Assembly (NCBI RefSeq): GCF_012911935.1
Contig: NZ_JAAXLA010000071.1
Coordinates: 1-36,543 of the forward strand
Length of the DNA: 36,543 nt
Origin: Pseudonocardia acidicola
GTDB lineage: Bacteria > Actinomycetota > Actinomycetes > Mycobacteriales > Pseudonocardiaceae
Reading direction: 5' to 3'
Shown: in pieces, positions 1-9,388 of the stretch
Numbering within the stretch: position 1 is the stretch's first letter
How the letters are laid out: each line of letters opens with the position of its first letter
Position numbers and translations under genes: made by a program
Notes under the pieces: model-generated
Databases searched by the model: none
What the model saw: only the letters and a program-made list of their open reading frames with translations
Told to the model about the DNA's origin: nothing

Positions 1-1348
1 GGTGGAGGCCGAGCGGCTGGACGGGACGGTGCTGCTGGCGGGGTGTGACAAGAGCCTGCCGGGGATGTTGATGGCCGCGGCGCGGCTGGATCTGGCCGGG
101 GTGTTCGTGTATGCGGGGTCGATCCTGCCCGGGCGGGTGGGGGACCGGGAGGTGAACATCGCGGATGCGTTCGAGGCCGTCGGGGCGTGTACCCGGGGCT
201 TGATCACCCGGGAGGAGGTGGACGCGATCGAGCGGGCGATCTGCCCGGGTGAGGGCGCCTGCGGGGGCATGTACACGGCGAACACGATGGCGTCGGCGGC
301 GGAGGCGCTGGGGATGGCGCTGCCGGGGTCGGCGAGCCCGCCGGCGGTGGACCGGCGCCGCGACGGGATCGCCCGGGCGTCGGGGGAGGCGGTGGTGGGG
401 TTGTTGGCGCGGGGGATCACGGCGCGGCAGATCCTGACCCGGGAGGCGTTCGAGAACGCGATCGCGGTGGTGATGGCGTTCGGTGGGTCGACCAATGCGG
501 TGTTGCATCTGCTGGCGATCGCCCGTGAGGCCGGGGTGGAGCTGAGTCTGGATGATTTCAACCGGGTCGGGGACCGGGTGCCGCACCTGGCGGATGTGAA
601 GCCGTTCGGGGCGTATGTGATGTCGGCGGTGGACCGGGTCGGTGGGGTGCCGGTGGTGATGAAGGCGCTGCTGGATGCCGGGCTGCTGCACGGTGATTGT
701 CTGACCGTGACCGGGCGGACGGTCGCGGAGAACCTGGCCGAGCTCGACCCGCCGGACCTGGACGGGAAGGTCCTCCACAGGTTGTCGGATCCGATCCACC
801 CGACCGGCGGGCTGACCATCCTGCGGGGTTCGCTGGCCCCGGACGGGGCGGTGGTGAAGAGCGCGGGGTTCGACTCGGCGAGGTTCACGGGCAGGGCCCG
901 GGTGTTCGACGGTGAGCAGGGCGCGCTGGATGCGGTGACGAACGATGAGGTTCGCCCCGGGGATGTGGTGGTGATCCGGTATGAGGGGCCGCGCGGTGGG
1001 CCGGGGATGCGGGAGATGCTCGCGGTGACCGGGATGATCAAGGGTGCCGGGTTGGGCAAGGACGTGCTGTTGGTGACCGACGGCCGGTTCTCCGGGGCGA
1101 CCACCGGGTTGTGTATCGGGCACATCGCGCCGGAGGCCGCGGACGGTGGGCCGATCGCGCTGGTCCGCGACGGGGATCCGATCACCTTGGACATGGCCAC
1201 CCGGGCCCTGGATCTGGAGGTGCCGGTCGAGGAGTTGGAGCGCCGCCGCCGGGAGTGGACGCCGCCGCCACCGCGGCACCGTGGTGGGGTGCTGGGCAAG
1301 TACGCCAGGCTCGTCGGGTCCGCGGCCGACGGCGCCGTCTGCTCCTGA
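1..1348 (+). CDS. ilvD: Dihydroxy-acid dehydratase (IlvD/Edd family), 5' end outside window
   Basis: Dehydrates 2,3-dihydroxy-3-methyl-butanoate and -pentanoate in valine, leucine and isoleucine synthesis. The reading frame is open from the left edge (codon at 2-4), so about 448 C-terminal residues are present against a usual family length of about 560-620; the GTG at position 2 is an internal valine, not a start. Visible IlvD hallmarks are the cluster cysteine and carbamylated-lysine motif GCDKSLPG at about 14-21 of the visible part, a second cluster cysteine in GEGACGGMYTANTM, the FGGSTNAVLHL segment, and C-terminal TDGRFSGATTG and GGPIALVRDGD. Edd, the sugar-acid dehydratase, is in the same superfamily, but the branched-chain enzyme fits better. 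The stop codon directly abuts the stop of the convergent gene (TGA|TCA). Confidence 0.93.
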   Translation, partial: VEAERLDGTVLLAGCDKSLPGMLMAAARLDLAGVFVYAGSILPGRVGDREVNIADAFEAVGACTRGLITREEVDAIERAICPGEGACGGMYTANTMASAAEALGMALPGSASPPAVDRRRDGIARASGEAVVGLLARGITARQILTREAFENAIAVVMAFGGSTNAVLHLLAIAREAGVELSLDDFNRVGDRVPHLADVKPFGAYVMSAVDRVGGVPVVMKALLDAGLLHGDCLTVTGRTVAENLAELDPPDLDGKVLHRLSDPIHPTGGLTILRGSLAPDGAVVKSAGFDSARFTGRARVFDGEQGALDAVTNDEVRPGDVVVIRYEGPRGGPGMREMLAVTGMIKGAGLGKDVLLVTDGRFSGATTGLCIGHIAPEAADGGPIALVRDGDPITLDMATRALDLEVPVEELERRRREWTPPPPRHRGGVLGKYARLVGSAADGAVCS

Positions 1349-2080
1349 TCAGCCGGCCGCCCGCGCCGCGAGTGCCTCCGCGAGGCTGGCGTCGTAGAAC
1401 CCGGCCAGGTCCCGCAGCGCGGCCCCGGTGTCGCCGCCGAACGCCGGTCCGTGCATCAGCGCCAGGGTCGCCGGTGCGAGGTCGGCCAGCCGGCGGATCG
1501 CCGGTCCGGTGTCCGGGGTGAGCGCGGTGGCGTGGAAGACGCCCTCGGCCAGGACGGCCGGTTCGACGATGTCGGACTCCGACAGCGCAGGCCTGCGCCC
1601 GGCCTGGGTGAACAGGTCGCCGCAGAACAGGGTGCGGGTCTGTTCCTCGTAGAGCAGCCCGGACTCCCAGCCGTGCGGGACGTGCGAGGTGTCGAGCCAG
1701 CGCACCGTGCGGTCGCCGAGGTCGATCACCTCGCCGTCGGCCAGGGCGCGCGGGGGCCGGTCCGCCAGGTCGGCCAGCGACACCATGACGCCGAGCGTGC
1801 CGTGCACCACCTGCGCGGTCGGGGCGGCCTGCAGCCACGAGTTCATCGAGCCGCACTCGTCGGACTCGACGTGCCCGAAGCTGATCCAACGCAGCCTGTC
1901 CACCGGCATCACCCTGGCTGCCGCCTCATTGACCAGCGGGAACAACTGCCGACCACCACAGTGGAACAGCAGCGGCTCTTCGGCCAGCACCAGATACTGG
2001 TTGAACGTCAGGTCGGCGGGTTCGACGTAGGTCGAGAGCCGGTAGATCCGGTCGGCGATCTCGTCGACATGCGTCTCCAT
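1349..2080 (-). CDS. MBL-fold metallo-hydrolase, flavodiiron (ODP)-like
   Basis: A 243-residue stand-alone metallo-beta-lactamase-fold protein. Instead of the usual HxHxDH, it has H70-V-E72-S-D74, the iron-ligand pattern of flavodiiron and ODP (oxygen-binding di-iron) proteins. Further candidate ligands are H93, D155 (in CGDLF) and H210 (in LMHGP). It has no flavodoxin or rubredoxin domain, so it is not a complete flavodiiron protein. A di-iron or di-metal redox-sensing or hydrolase role is inference; the substrate is unknown. The ATG at 2078-2080 is preceded by a strong GGAGGTG ribosome-binding site eight bases upstream, which fixes the start. It is convergent with the dehydratase gene, with no gap between stops. 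Confidence 0.85.
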   Translation of the reverse strand: METHVDEIADRIYRLSTYVEPADLTFNQYLVLAEEPLLFHCGGRQLFPLVNEAAARVMPVDRLRWISFGHVESDECGSMNSWLQAAPTAQVVHGTLGVMVSLADLADRPPRALADGEVIDLGDRTVRWLDTSHVPHGWESGLLYEEQTRTLFCGDLFTQAGRRPALSESDIVEPAVLAEGVFHATALTPDTGPAIRRLADLAPATLALMHGPAFGGDTGAALRDLAGFYDASLAEALAARAAG

Positions 2081-2432
2081 CGATGCGGCACCTCCGTCTC
2101 GGATTTGACGGCGACGAGCACTCCGTCGGAGTCGGCGGCATGGACCTGCGCGTTACCGCCCGGGCATCGGCTGGGGATGAGGCCCGGGTCCCGGTGCCGT
2201 CAGGGTCACGACGCGTGCAGACCCGGGCCGTGGCGGAGGAGAAGCCCTCGGCCGGGCAGCGACGAGCGGCGACTTCCTCCGCGCCCTGCTGTGGATCATC
2301 TCCGGGCTGTCGCCGTCTACGGGCACGGGGGCATCGGGTGGCTGCCCAGCGCGGAGGAGACCCGCCGGAGCTGACGGATTCCGCAATGGATTCGTGGTCG
2401 ATCGAGGCCGCCCGCCACGGCAGGGTGTAGCC
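2081..2432. other. 352-base intergenic region, no gene recognised
   Basis: The left end carries the ribosome-binding site of the minus-strand MBL gene and presumably its promoter; the right end leads into the GerW-like gene. Short open frames occur on both strands, but none gives a recognisable protein. The plus frame that continues into the GerW-like gene encodes a stretch rich in Arg, Gly and Pro with no clear family. No strong inverted repeat was noticed. Confidence 0.5.
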
Positions 2433-2855
2433 ATGACCGACCAGACAACGGGTGGCGCCGCGATGCAGCTACCCGACCTCGTGTCCGCACTCGCCGACCG
2501 GCTGGGCCGCGACCAGGTGTTCGGCCCACCGGTCGAACGTGGCGGGGCCACCCTGGTGCCGGTGGCCCGGGTCCGGGCCGGCGGCGGCACGGGCGGGCGC
2601 CGCGGAGGTCCCGGGCCCGGCGGAGGCGGCGGTGCCGGGCTCGTCGCCAAGCCGGTCGGCGCGTTCTCCATCACGGCCGACGGCAAGGTGGCCTGGCATC
2701 CCGCGGTCGACGTCAACAGGATCGTGCTCGGCGGCCAGCTGGTGTTCGGGACGGTGGCCGCTCTCGCCGTGCTGCGGAGCATGCGCCGCCGGCGCCTGCG
2801 CCGCCATCTCGCGCACCGCCACCACCTGCACCCGCACCCGGCCCAGCACGCGTAG
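2433..2855 (+). CDS. GerW/YtfJ-like family protein
   Basis: A 140-residue protein with the layout of the GerW (sporulation protein YtfJ) family. An N-terminal helix contains LPDLVSALADRLG, then a beta segment (VFGPPVERGGATLVPVARV), a long Gly-rich tract at about 50-70, and a conserved block (GLVAKPVGAFSI...DGKVAWHPAVDVNRI). A hydrophobic segment (VLGGQLVFGTVAALAVL) is followed by an Arg/His-rich tail. In Bacillus, YtfJ is needed for spore germination; actinomycetes carry homologues whose role is not established. Start choice: ATG at 2433 with a weak AGGGTG five bases upstream; an in-frame GTG at 2394 is the alternative. The His-rich C-terminus could bind metal, but that is speculation. Confidence 0.75.
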   Translation: MTDQTTGGAAMQLPDLVSALADRLGRDQVFGPPVERGGATLVPVARVRAGGGTGGRRGGPGPGGGGGAGLVAKPVGAFSITADGKVAWHPAVDVNRIVLGGQLVFGTVAALAVLRSMRRRRLRRHLAHRHHLHPHPAQHA

Positions 2856-2861
2856 CCGGCC

Positions 2862-2935
2862 CGACCGGGTGAGCGCGGGGAGGGCATCGACCGGGTGTCA
2901 TCCGGATCGGCGTCTTCCTCGCGCGACCGGGTGAG
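2862..2935. repeat. Three direct copies of CGACCGGGTG
   Basis: Identical 10-mers start at 2862, 2888 and 2924; the first and third extend identically to CGACCGGGTGAG. They lie between the GerW-like stop and the first phosphoesterase, 76-149 bases before its GTG. They may be regulator-binding sites, but the word is GC-rich and could recur by chance, and the spacings (26 and 36) do not suggest one helical phase. Confidence 0.4.
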
Positions 2936-3010
2936 GGTCGTTGCGGATCCTGCACCCACACGGCGGGCACTGATCACAATCGGCGGCCTCCGACCGATCG
3001 GGAGGCACCC

Positions 3011-3910
3011 GTGCCCGACACCGCCCGCAGGCTCGCCGCCCTCGTCACCGCCGCCGTGGCGATGGCCGCCGCCGGGGCCCCGTCAGCGTTCGCCGCGGAG
3101 CCGGGCCCGCCCCCGCCGAGCGGGCCGGTCGCCCGGGCGCACGCCGTCCCGGTGCCCGACCACGTCATGGTGGTCGTGCTGGAGAACAAGGACGCGGCCG
3201 ACGTCATCGGCAGTACCGGCGCGCCGTATCTGACGAGCCTCGCCGCCCGCGGTGCGAACTTCACCGACGCGCACGCCGAGACGCACCCGAGCCAGCCGAA
3301 CTACCTCGCGCTGTTCTCCGGCGACACCCACGGCGTCAACGACGACCACTGCCCGGTCTCGCTGTCCGCGCCCAACCTGGGCGGGGAGCTGCTCGCCGCC
3401 GGCCGCACGTTCGTCGGCTACTCCGAGGACCTGCCCCGCCCCGGCGCCACCGTGTGCATCCAGGGCGACTACGCACGCAAGCACAGCCCGTGGGTCGACT
3501 TCTCCGATCTACCGGCCGCCACGAACGCCCCGCTCAGCGCGCTCGAACCCGACTACTCCAACCTGCCGACCGTCGCGTTCGTGACCCCGAACATGTGCCA
3601 CGACATGCACGACTGCGGGGTCCGGGACGGCGACACCTGGATGAAGCAGACCATCGACCGCTACCTGAGCTGGGCACAGACCCACAACAGCCTGCTGATC
3701 GTCACGTTCGACGAGGCCGACGTGCCCGACCACACCGGCAACACCATCGCCACCGTCCTCGCCGGCCCGATGGTCGAGCCCGGCAGCTACACCGAGCGGA
3801 TCGACCACTACAGCATCCTGCGCACCATCCAGGACATGTACGGGCTGGCGCCCCTGGGTCACAGCGCCGACGCCGCGCCGATCACCGGCATCTGGAACCG
3901 AACGGCCTGA
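3011..3910 (+). CDS. Secreted phosphoesterase (PF04185 / alkaline phosphatase superfamily)
   Basis: A 299-residue exported hydrolase. Residues 1-28 form a Sec-type signal peptide (two Arg, hydrophobic Ala/Val core, AFA-A cleavage site). The mature part has the phosphoesterase/acid phosphatase family layout: VMVVVLENKD near residue 52 (metal-binding N-terminal motif), THPSQPNYLALFSGDTHG (nucleophile region), ARKHSPWVDF, MCHDMHDC, and IVTFDEADVPDH...AGPMVEPGSY (second metal site). The likely role is release of phosphate from external phosphomonoesters or phosphodiesters; the substrate cannot be read. The GTG start is preceded by GGAGG at 3001-3005. The neighbouring gene downstream is a close paralogue. 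Phosphate-responsive control would be expected, but no convincing PHO box was seen. Confidence 0.87.
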   Translation: MPDTARRLAALVTAAVAMAAAGAPSAFAAEPGPPPPSGPVARAHAVPVPDHVMVVVLENKDAADVIGSTGAPYLTSLAARGANFTDAHAETHPSQPNYLALFSGDTHGVNDDHCPVSLSAPNLGGELLAAGRTFVGYSEDLPRPGATVCIQGDYARKHSPWVDFSDLPAATNAPLSALEPDYSNLPTVAFVTPNMCHDMHDCGVRDGDTWMKQTIDRYLSWAQTHNSLLIVTFDEADVPDHTGNTIATVLAGPMVEPGSYTERIDHYSILRTIQDMYGLAPLGHSADAAPITGIWNRTA

Positions 3911-3939
3911 TCCCGTCGTGACCGCACCATCTGCGACGA

Positions 3940-3951
3940 TCGGGGCCCCGA
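3940..3951. repeat. 12-bp palindrome between the tandem phosphoesterases
   Basis: TCGGGGCCCCGA is a perfect palindrome in the 57-base gap; ATCTG before it and CAGAT after it could add an outer stem with a left-side bulge. It could attenuate or terminate transcription between the paralogues, or be an operator. There is no T-tract. Confidence 0.35.
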
Positions 3952-3967
3952 CAGATCGGACCCGACG

Positions 3968-4891
3968 ATGCCCCTCGGTGCCGTGGCACGGCCGCGCCTG
4001 TTCGCCGCCCTGTTCGCCGCCCTGACCTGTGCCGTGGGCCTGGCCGGATGCGGCGGCGCCGGCAGCCCCGGCCCGACCGGCGGGGTGTCGGTGGCGCCCA
4101 CCGGCCCCGGGAGCGCCGGACGGCCGGCGGTGCCGACCCCGGACCACGTCGTGATCGTCGTGCTGGAGAACAAGGACGTCGACCAGATCATCGGCGGCTC
4201 CGACGCCCCGTACCTCACCGGGCTGGCCGGGGACGGCGCGAACTTCACCGACGCGCACGCCGAGACCCACCCGAGTCAGCCGAACTACCTCGCGCTGTTC
4301 TCCGGCGACACCCACGGCGTGCACGACGACAACTGTGTCGACTCGTTGTCCGGGCCCAACCTGGGGAGCGCGCTGCTGGGCGCGGGAAAGACCTTCACCG
4401 GCTACTCCGAGGACCTGCCGGGGGTCGGCTACATCGGTTGCCAGGACGGCGGGTACGCGCGCAAGCACAACCCGTGGGTGAACTTCGACAACCTGCCGGC
4501 CGAGGTCAACCGGCCGCTGTCGGACCTGCCGTCGGACTACTCGGCGCTGCCGACGGTCGCCTTCGTCATCCCGAACCTGTGCCACGACATGCACGACTGC
4601 GACGTCGCCGCCGGCGACGACTGGATGAAGCAGAACCTGGACGGCTACGTCCGCTGGGCGCAGACGCACAACAGCCTGCTGGTCGTCACCTTCGACGAGT
4701 CGGAGTCGACGAAGGGCGACAACCAGATCGCCACGGTGTTCGCCGGGCCCATGGTCAAGGCGGGGGAGTACTCCGAGGGCATCGACCACTACCGCATCCT
4801 GCGCACGATCGAGGACATGTACGGCCTCGACCACGCCGGCAAGAGCGCTCAGGCCGATCCGATCACCGACGTCTGGACGACCGGCTCGTAG
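3968..4891 (+). CDS. Phosphoesterase lipoprotein, tandem paralogue
   Basis: A 307-residue paralogue of the gene just upstream, sharing long stretches (NFTDAHAETHPSQPNYLALF, FSGDTHGV, CHDMHDC). It differs at the N-terminus, where a lipobox LAGC with Cys28 follows a hydrophobic core and a Gly/Pro/Ser linker, so it should be anchored to the outer face of the membrane. The second metal region reads VTFDESESTKGDNQ, lacking the Asp-His seen in the first copy (DEADVPDH), which may change metal affinity or substrate. The start is ATG at 3968; the alternative is uncertain because the upstream ribosome-binding site is weak. The pair probably arose by local duplication followed by a change in localisation. 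Confidence 0.87.
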   Translation: MPLGAVARPRLFAALFAALTCAVGLAGCGGAGSPGPTGGVSVAPTGPGSAGRPAVPTPDHVVIVVLENKDVDQIIGGSDAPYLTGLAGDGANFTDAHAETHPSQPNYLALFSGDTHGVHDDNCVDSLSGPNLGSALLGAGKTFTGYSEDLPGVGYIGCQDGGYARKHNPWVNFDNLPAEVNRPLSDLPSDYSALPTVAFVIPNLCHDMHDCDVAAGDDWMKQNLDGYVRWAQTHNSLLVVTFDESESTKGDNQIATVFAGPMVKAGEYSEGIDHYRILRTIEDMYGLDHAGKSAQADPITDVWTTGS

Positions 4892-4911
4892 CCGGCCGCC
4901 CGGAATGCGCC

Positions 4912-4943
4912 GAAAGCCACTCTCCGGCCGGAGAGTGGCTTTC
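4912..4943. terminator. 32-bp perfect palindrome, bidirectional terminator
   Basis: The sequence from 4912 to 4943 is perfectly self-complementary, with an AAA start and a TTT end. It sits between the convergent phosphoesterase (stop at 4891) and FrnE-like (stop at 4959) genes. It forms a stem of about 14 bp with short A/U flanks on both sides, as expected for a terminator working in both directions. Confidence 0.8.
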
Positions 4944-4958
4944 CGAAGCGGAGCGCGA

Positions 4959-5684
4959 TCAGATCGCGCAGCTGCCGTCGGCGCAGGCGCCCGCGTCCGA
5001 CCCGCCGGCCGGGGTGAGCACGGTCAGCGGGTTCGCCTCGGCCCACGCGGTGTCGAGCACCTCGCGCAGCGCCGCGGCCGGCTGGGCGCCGGACACGCCG
5101 TACGTGGAGTCGATCACGAAGAACGGGACGCCGGTGATGCCGTAGCGGCGGGCCTGCAGCTCGTCGGCGCGGACCTCGTCGGCGTACCGGTCGCCGTCGA
5201 GCACCGCACGCGCCGCGTCGGCGTCGACGCCGGCCTCGGCCGCCACCCGGACCAGGGTCTCCGGGTCGCCGATCGGCTCACCGTCGGTCAGATAGGCGCG
5301 GAAGAGCCGCTCCTTGAGCCGGTCCTGCAGCTCGGGTGATCCGCCCGCGGAGCTGTCCACGGCCAGGTGCAGCAGCCGGTGCGCATCGAACGTGTTGCCC
5401 GAGCGGGCGCGCTCGAAATGGAAGTCCAGGCCGTCGGCGGCCGCGACCTCGGTCATCTGCGCGTGCATCCCGTGGGCCTGCTCGACACTCACGCCGTACT
5501 TCGCGGCCAGGTTCTCGGCCAGGGGCTCGGAGTACTCGCGCGGGGCCGACGGGTCGAGCTCGAAGCTGTGCCAGCGCACCTGCACGTCCTCGCGGTGCGG
5601 GAAGTCGGCCAGTGCCGCCTCGAACCGCGCCCGCCCGATCGCACACCACGGACACACCACGTCTGACCAGATATCCACCTTCAC
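4959..5684 (-). CDS. FrnE/DsbA-family thiol-disulfide oxidoreductase
   Basis: A 241-residue DsbA-like (2-hydroxychromene-2-carboxylate isomerase/FrnE type) cytosolic oxidoreductase with no signal peptide. The active site CPWC is at residues 11-14, after beta strand KVDIWSDVV, and the cis-Pro loop is GITGVPFFVID. The family catalyses disulfide exchange or isomerisation, and FrnE of Deinococcus helps in oxidative stress. The C-terminus GACADGSCAI adds two cysteines, possibly a resolving pair or metal site. The start is GTG at 5684, giving the canonical MKVDIW; its ribosome-binding site is weak. It lies 28 bases after the MprF-like gene and is probably the last gene of the operon that begins at 10392. 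Confidence 0.87.
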   Translation of the reverse strand: MKVDIWSDVVCPWCAIGRARFEAALADFPHREDVQVRWHSFELDPSAPREYSEPLAENLAAKYGVSVEQAHGMHAQMTEVAAADGLDFHFERARSGNTFDAHRLLHLAVDSSAGGSPELQDRLKERLFRAYLTDGEPIGDPETLVRVAAEAGVDADAARAVLDGDRYADEVRADELQARRYGITGVPFFVIDSTYGVSGAQPAAALREVLDTAWAEANPLTVLTPAGGSDAGACADGSCAI

Positions 5685-5712
5685 GCGAAGTCCAACACCC
5701 CCGCAGCCGCCC

Positions 5713-7866
5713 TCATTCCGTCCCGGTGGTCCGCGCCGCGGGCGTCCCCAGCCGCACCAGGTCGCGGACCGGGGTGTCCGGCAGGTAGGCCCGGGTGAGG
5801 GCGATCCCGATGCGCGGCAGGTCGGCCTCGTCGCGGTAGGCCAGGTACATCGGGGCGTAGCGCGGCGCGAACTTGGCCTTGAACGCGTGCAGCGAGCGGA
5901 ACCCGTAGAGCGGCTCCATCGCGGCGCCGAGGCCGTCGAGCACCCGCTGCAGCCCGGCCACCGGCCCCTCGTCCTCGGTGCGCGCCAGCGGGGCGCCCGA
6001 CAGCGACAGGAACTCCGCGCCCTCGGTCCGGAACGCCAGGCAGCTCGACGCGATCATGAACTCGACGACCGGGCGGAACCCGCCGTGCTTGCGGCGCATC
6101 ATGTCGAGGGTCCATCCCCGCACCCGGCCGCCCGGCCCGTACACCGGCAGCCAGGACGTGACGCCGTGCAGCGTGCCGTCGGCGTCCTGCGCGAGCCCGA
6201 CCCGGACCCGGGTGTCGAGCGCCTCGTCCACCCCGCCGAGGGTGAAGCCCATCTCGGGCAGCCCCTTGTCGCCCACCCACTCCTCGGAGATCGCCCGCAC
6301 GTGCGCGACCCGCGACCACGGCTCGTCGGCCAGCCTGACCAGCCGGAACTCGATGCCCTCGCGGGCAGCCCGGTTCAGCGCCGAGCGGACGGCCTGCCAG
6401 GACCGGCCGACGAACGCCAGGCCGGGCAGGTCGACCAGGGTGTCCTCGGCGACCTGCACGTGCCGCCAGCCCAGCCCGTCGGTGGCGGCGGCGGTCGCGG
6501 TGGTGACCGAGAACAGGCACGGAACCAGCGCCGAGCGCTCGGCCATCTGCGCGAACTCACGAACGGTGCTCGCCGGTGAGCCGCGCGGCCCGACCGGGTC
6601 GCCCAACCCGATCGCGACCCCGGCGTGGCTCTGGTAGGCCAGATAGCTATCGCCGTCGGAGGCCAGGAACCAGGAGTTCTCCGGCCAGGTGGTCATCCAG
6701 GACAGCGTCCCGCCGCCGTGCCGCATGAGCAGCCGGGTCGCCGTCTCGCGATCGGTGGCACCGGGCGCGCCGCGGCGCAACCGGCGCCGCGAGGGCGCCC
6801 GGAATGCCGCCCGGCCGGCGACGAGGATCGCCAGCAGCGTCGCCCAGACGAGCCGGTCGGCCACGAACAGCGGCTCGCCGTCGAACGACCAGGGCTCGTC
6901 GAGCGCGGTCGCGACGGCGATCAGCACCGGAATCGACAGCCCGATCGCCACGTTCAACCCGGCCAGCACCACCGCCCACCACCACGCCGACCGCCGCCCC
7001 CTGCGCAGGCCGTTGATCAGCAGCGCGGCCAGCACCAGCGTGACGACGACGTCGAGCCAGGACTCCTCGGCGTCGGCGGTCGAGCCCAGCGGGCCGTCAC
7101 CGGGCACCAGCCACAGCACCACCGCGGACACGGCGATGAACACGACCCCGGCGACGGCGAGCAGCCGCCACTCCCGCCGGCTGGGATGTCCGGTGCGCCG
7201 CGGCCCGAGATCGCGGGTCAGCGCCCGCCCTGCGGGCAGCGCGACCAGTGCGGACATGAGGTGCTCGAGATCGGACAGCGTGCCGACGTAGAGGATCGTG
7301 ACGAGCAGGTAGACCGCGATCGCCAGCCGCAGCCGCAGCCGCCACGGCGAGCGCACGACCGCCGACGCCACGGCGACGGCGGCGAGTGCGCCCGCGGAGA
7401 AGCCGACGTCGAGCTGCGCGGACAGCTGCACCGCCCAGGGCCAGCCGGTGCCGCGGGTCGCGAGCAGCAGCAGGGTCGCACCGGCGATCCCCGCGAGCTG
7501 TCCGAGCACCGTGACCAGCGCGGTCCGCCGGGTGCCCAGGCGCCACTCGGTGAAGCCGGCGAGCAGCGCGAACCCGCCCAGCATCGGGACGTAGTACAGC
7601 GGCGCGAGGGCGAAGAACGAGGCCGTCACCGGCGTCCACCAGTGGCCGGTGGCCAGCGCCGGCAGCCCGTAGCCCACGAGCGGGTACCAGCTGCGGGCGG
7701 TCACCGGATACCACAGCGAGCCGGTGCCGAGCCCGACCGCCAGGATGACCGCGACCACGGTGACGGTGAACGGGCAGCGCCGCCACAGCAGGGCGACCCG
7801 GGCGCGGGCGGCGGCGCGCTTCGAGGTCTGCTCCGGTGAGGACCGCTTCGCCGTGCGCTGGGCCAT
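5713..7866 (-). CDS. Rhomboid-like membrane domain fused to DUF2156 (MprF-type aminoacyl transferase)
   Basis: A 717-residue protein. Residues about 33-215 form a six-helix rhomboid-like bundle: GHWWTPVTASFF at 74-85, E107-to-R113 of the loop, GFSAG with Ser157, and DLEHLMSAL with His202, positions that match the rhomboid Ser/His dyad. Residues 233-355 hold about four more helices. Residues about 373-717 form a cytosolic DUF2156 domain, the catalytic domain of phosphatidylglycerol lysyl/alanyl transferases (MprF), which use aminoacyl-tRNA. The likely role is aminoacylation of membrane lipid; whether the rhomboid part is a protease, flippase-like or inert is unknown. The start is ATG at 7864-7866, with GGAGG five bases before it. 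A frame open to 8601 exists, but lies inside the cbs gene. Confidence 0.85.
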   Translation of the reverse strand: MAQRTAKRSSPEQTSKRAAARARVALLWRRCPFTVTVVAVILAVGLGTGSLWYPVTARSWYPLVGYGLPALATGHWWTPVTASFFALAPLYYVPMLGGFALLAGFTEWRLGTRRTALVTVLGQLAGIAGATLLLLATRGTGWPWAVQLSAQLDVGFSAGALAAVAVASAVVRSPWRLRLRLAIAVYLLVTILYVGTLSDLEHLMSALVALPAGRALTRDLGPRRTGHPSRREWRLLAVAGVVFIAVSAVVLWLVPGDGPLGSTADAEESWLDVVVTLVLAALLINGLRRGRRSAWWWAVVLAGLNVAIGLSIPVLIAVATALDEPWSFDGEPLFVADRLVWATLLAILVAGRAAFRAPSRRRLRRGAPGATDRETATRLLMRHGGGTLSWMTTWPENSWFLASDGDSYLAYQSHAGVAIGLGDPVGPRGSPASTVREFAQMAERSALVPCLFSVTTATAAATDGLGWRHVQVAEDTLVDLPGLAFVGRSWQAVRSALNRAAREGIEFRLVRLADEPWSRVAHVRAISEEWVGDKGLPEMGFTLGGVDEALDTRVRVGLAQDADGTLHGVTSWLPVYGPGGRVRGWTLDMMRRKHGGFRPVVEFMIASSCLAFRTEGAEFLSLSGAPLARTEDEGPVAGLQRVLDGLGAAMEPLYGFRSLHAFKAKFAPRYAPMYLAYRDEADLPRIGIALTRAYLPDTPVRDLVRLGTPAARTTGTE

Positions 7867-7978
7867 GATCACCTCCGCCCCGGGGCCGACGCCCGGGGAG
7901 CAGCGTCCGCCCTCGCGGCGGGCCTGACCAGACCCGGGCGCCGATCCCGCACGCAGAGCGTCCGGACGGCGTACCCGG

Positions 7979-9384
<1,406 letters not shown>

Positions 9385-9388
<4 letters not shown>

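Noticed and set aside
1328..1339. 12-bp palindrome GACGGCGCCGTC near the ilvD stop
   Set aside because: It is inside coding sequence of a very GC-rich gene and could arise by chance; no loop or U-tract.
3509..4834. Minus-strand open frame opposite both phosphoesterases
   Set aside because: Antisense to two strongly supported genes; no family features.
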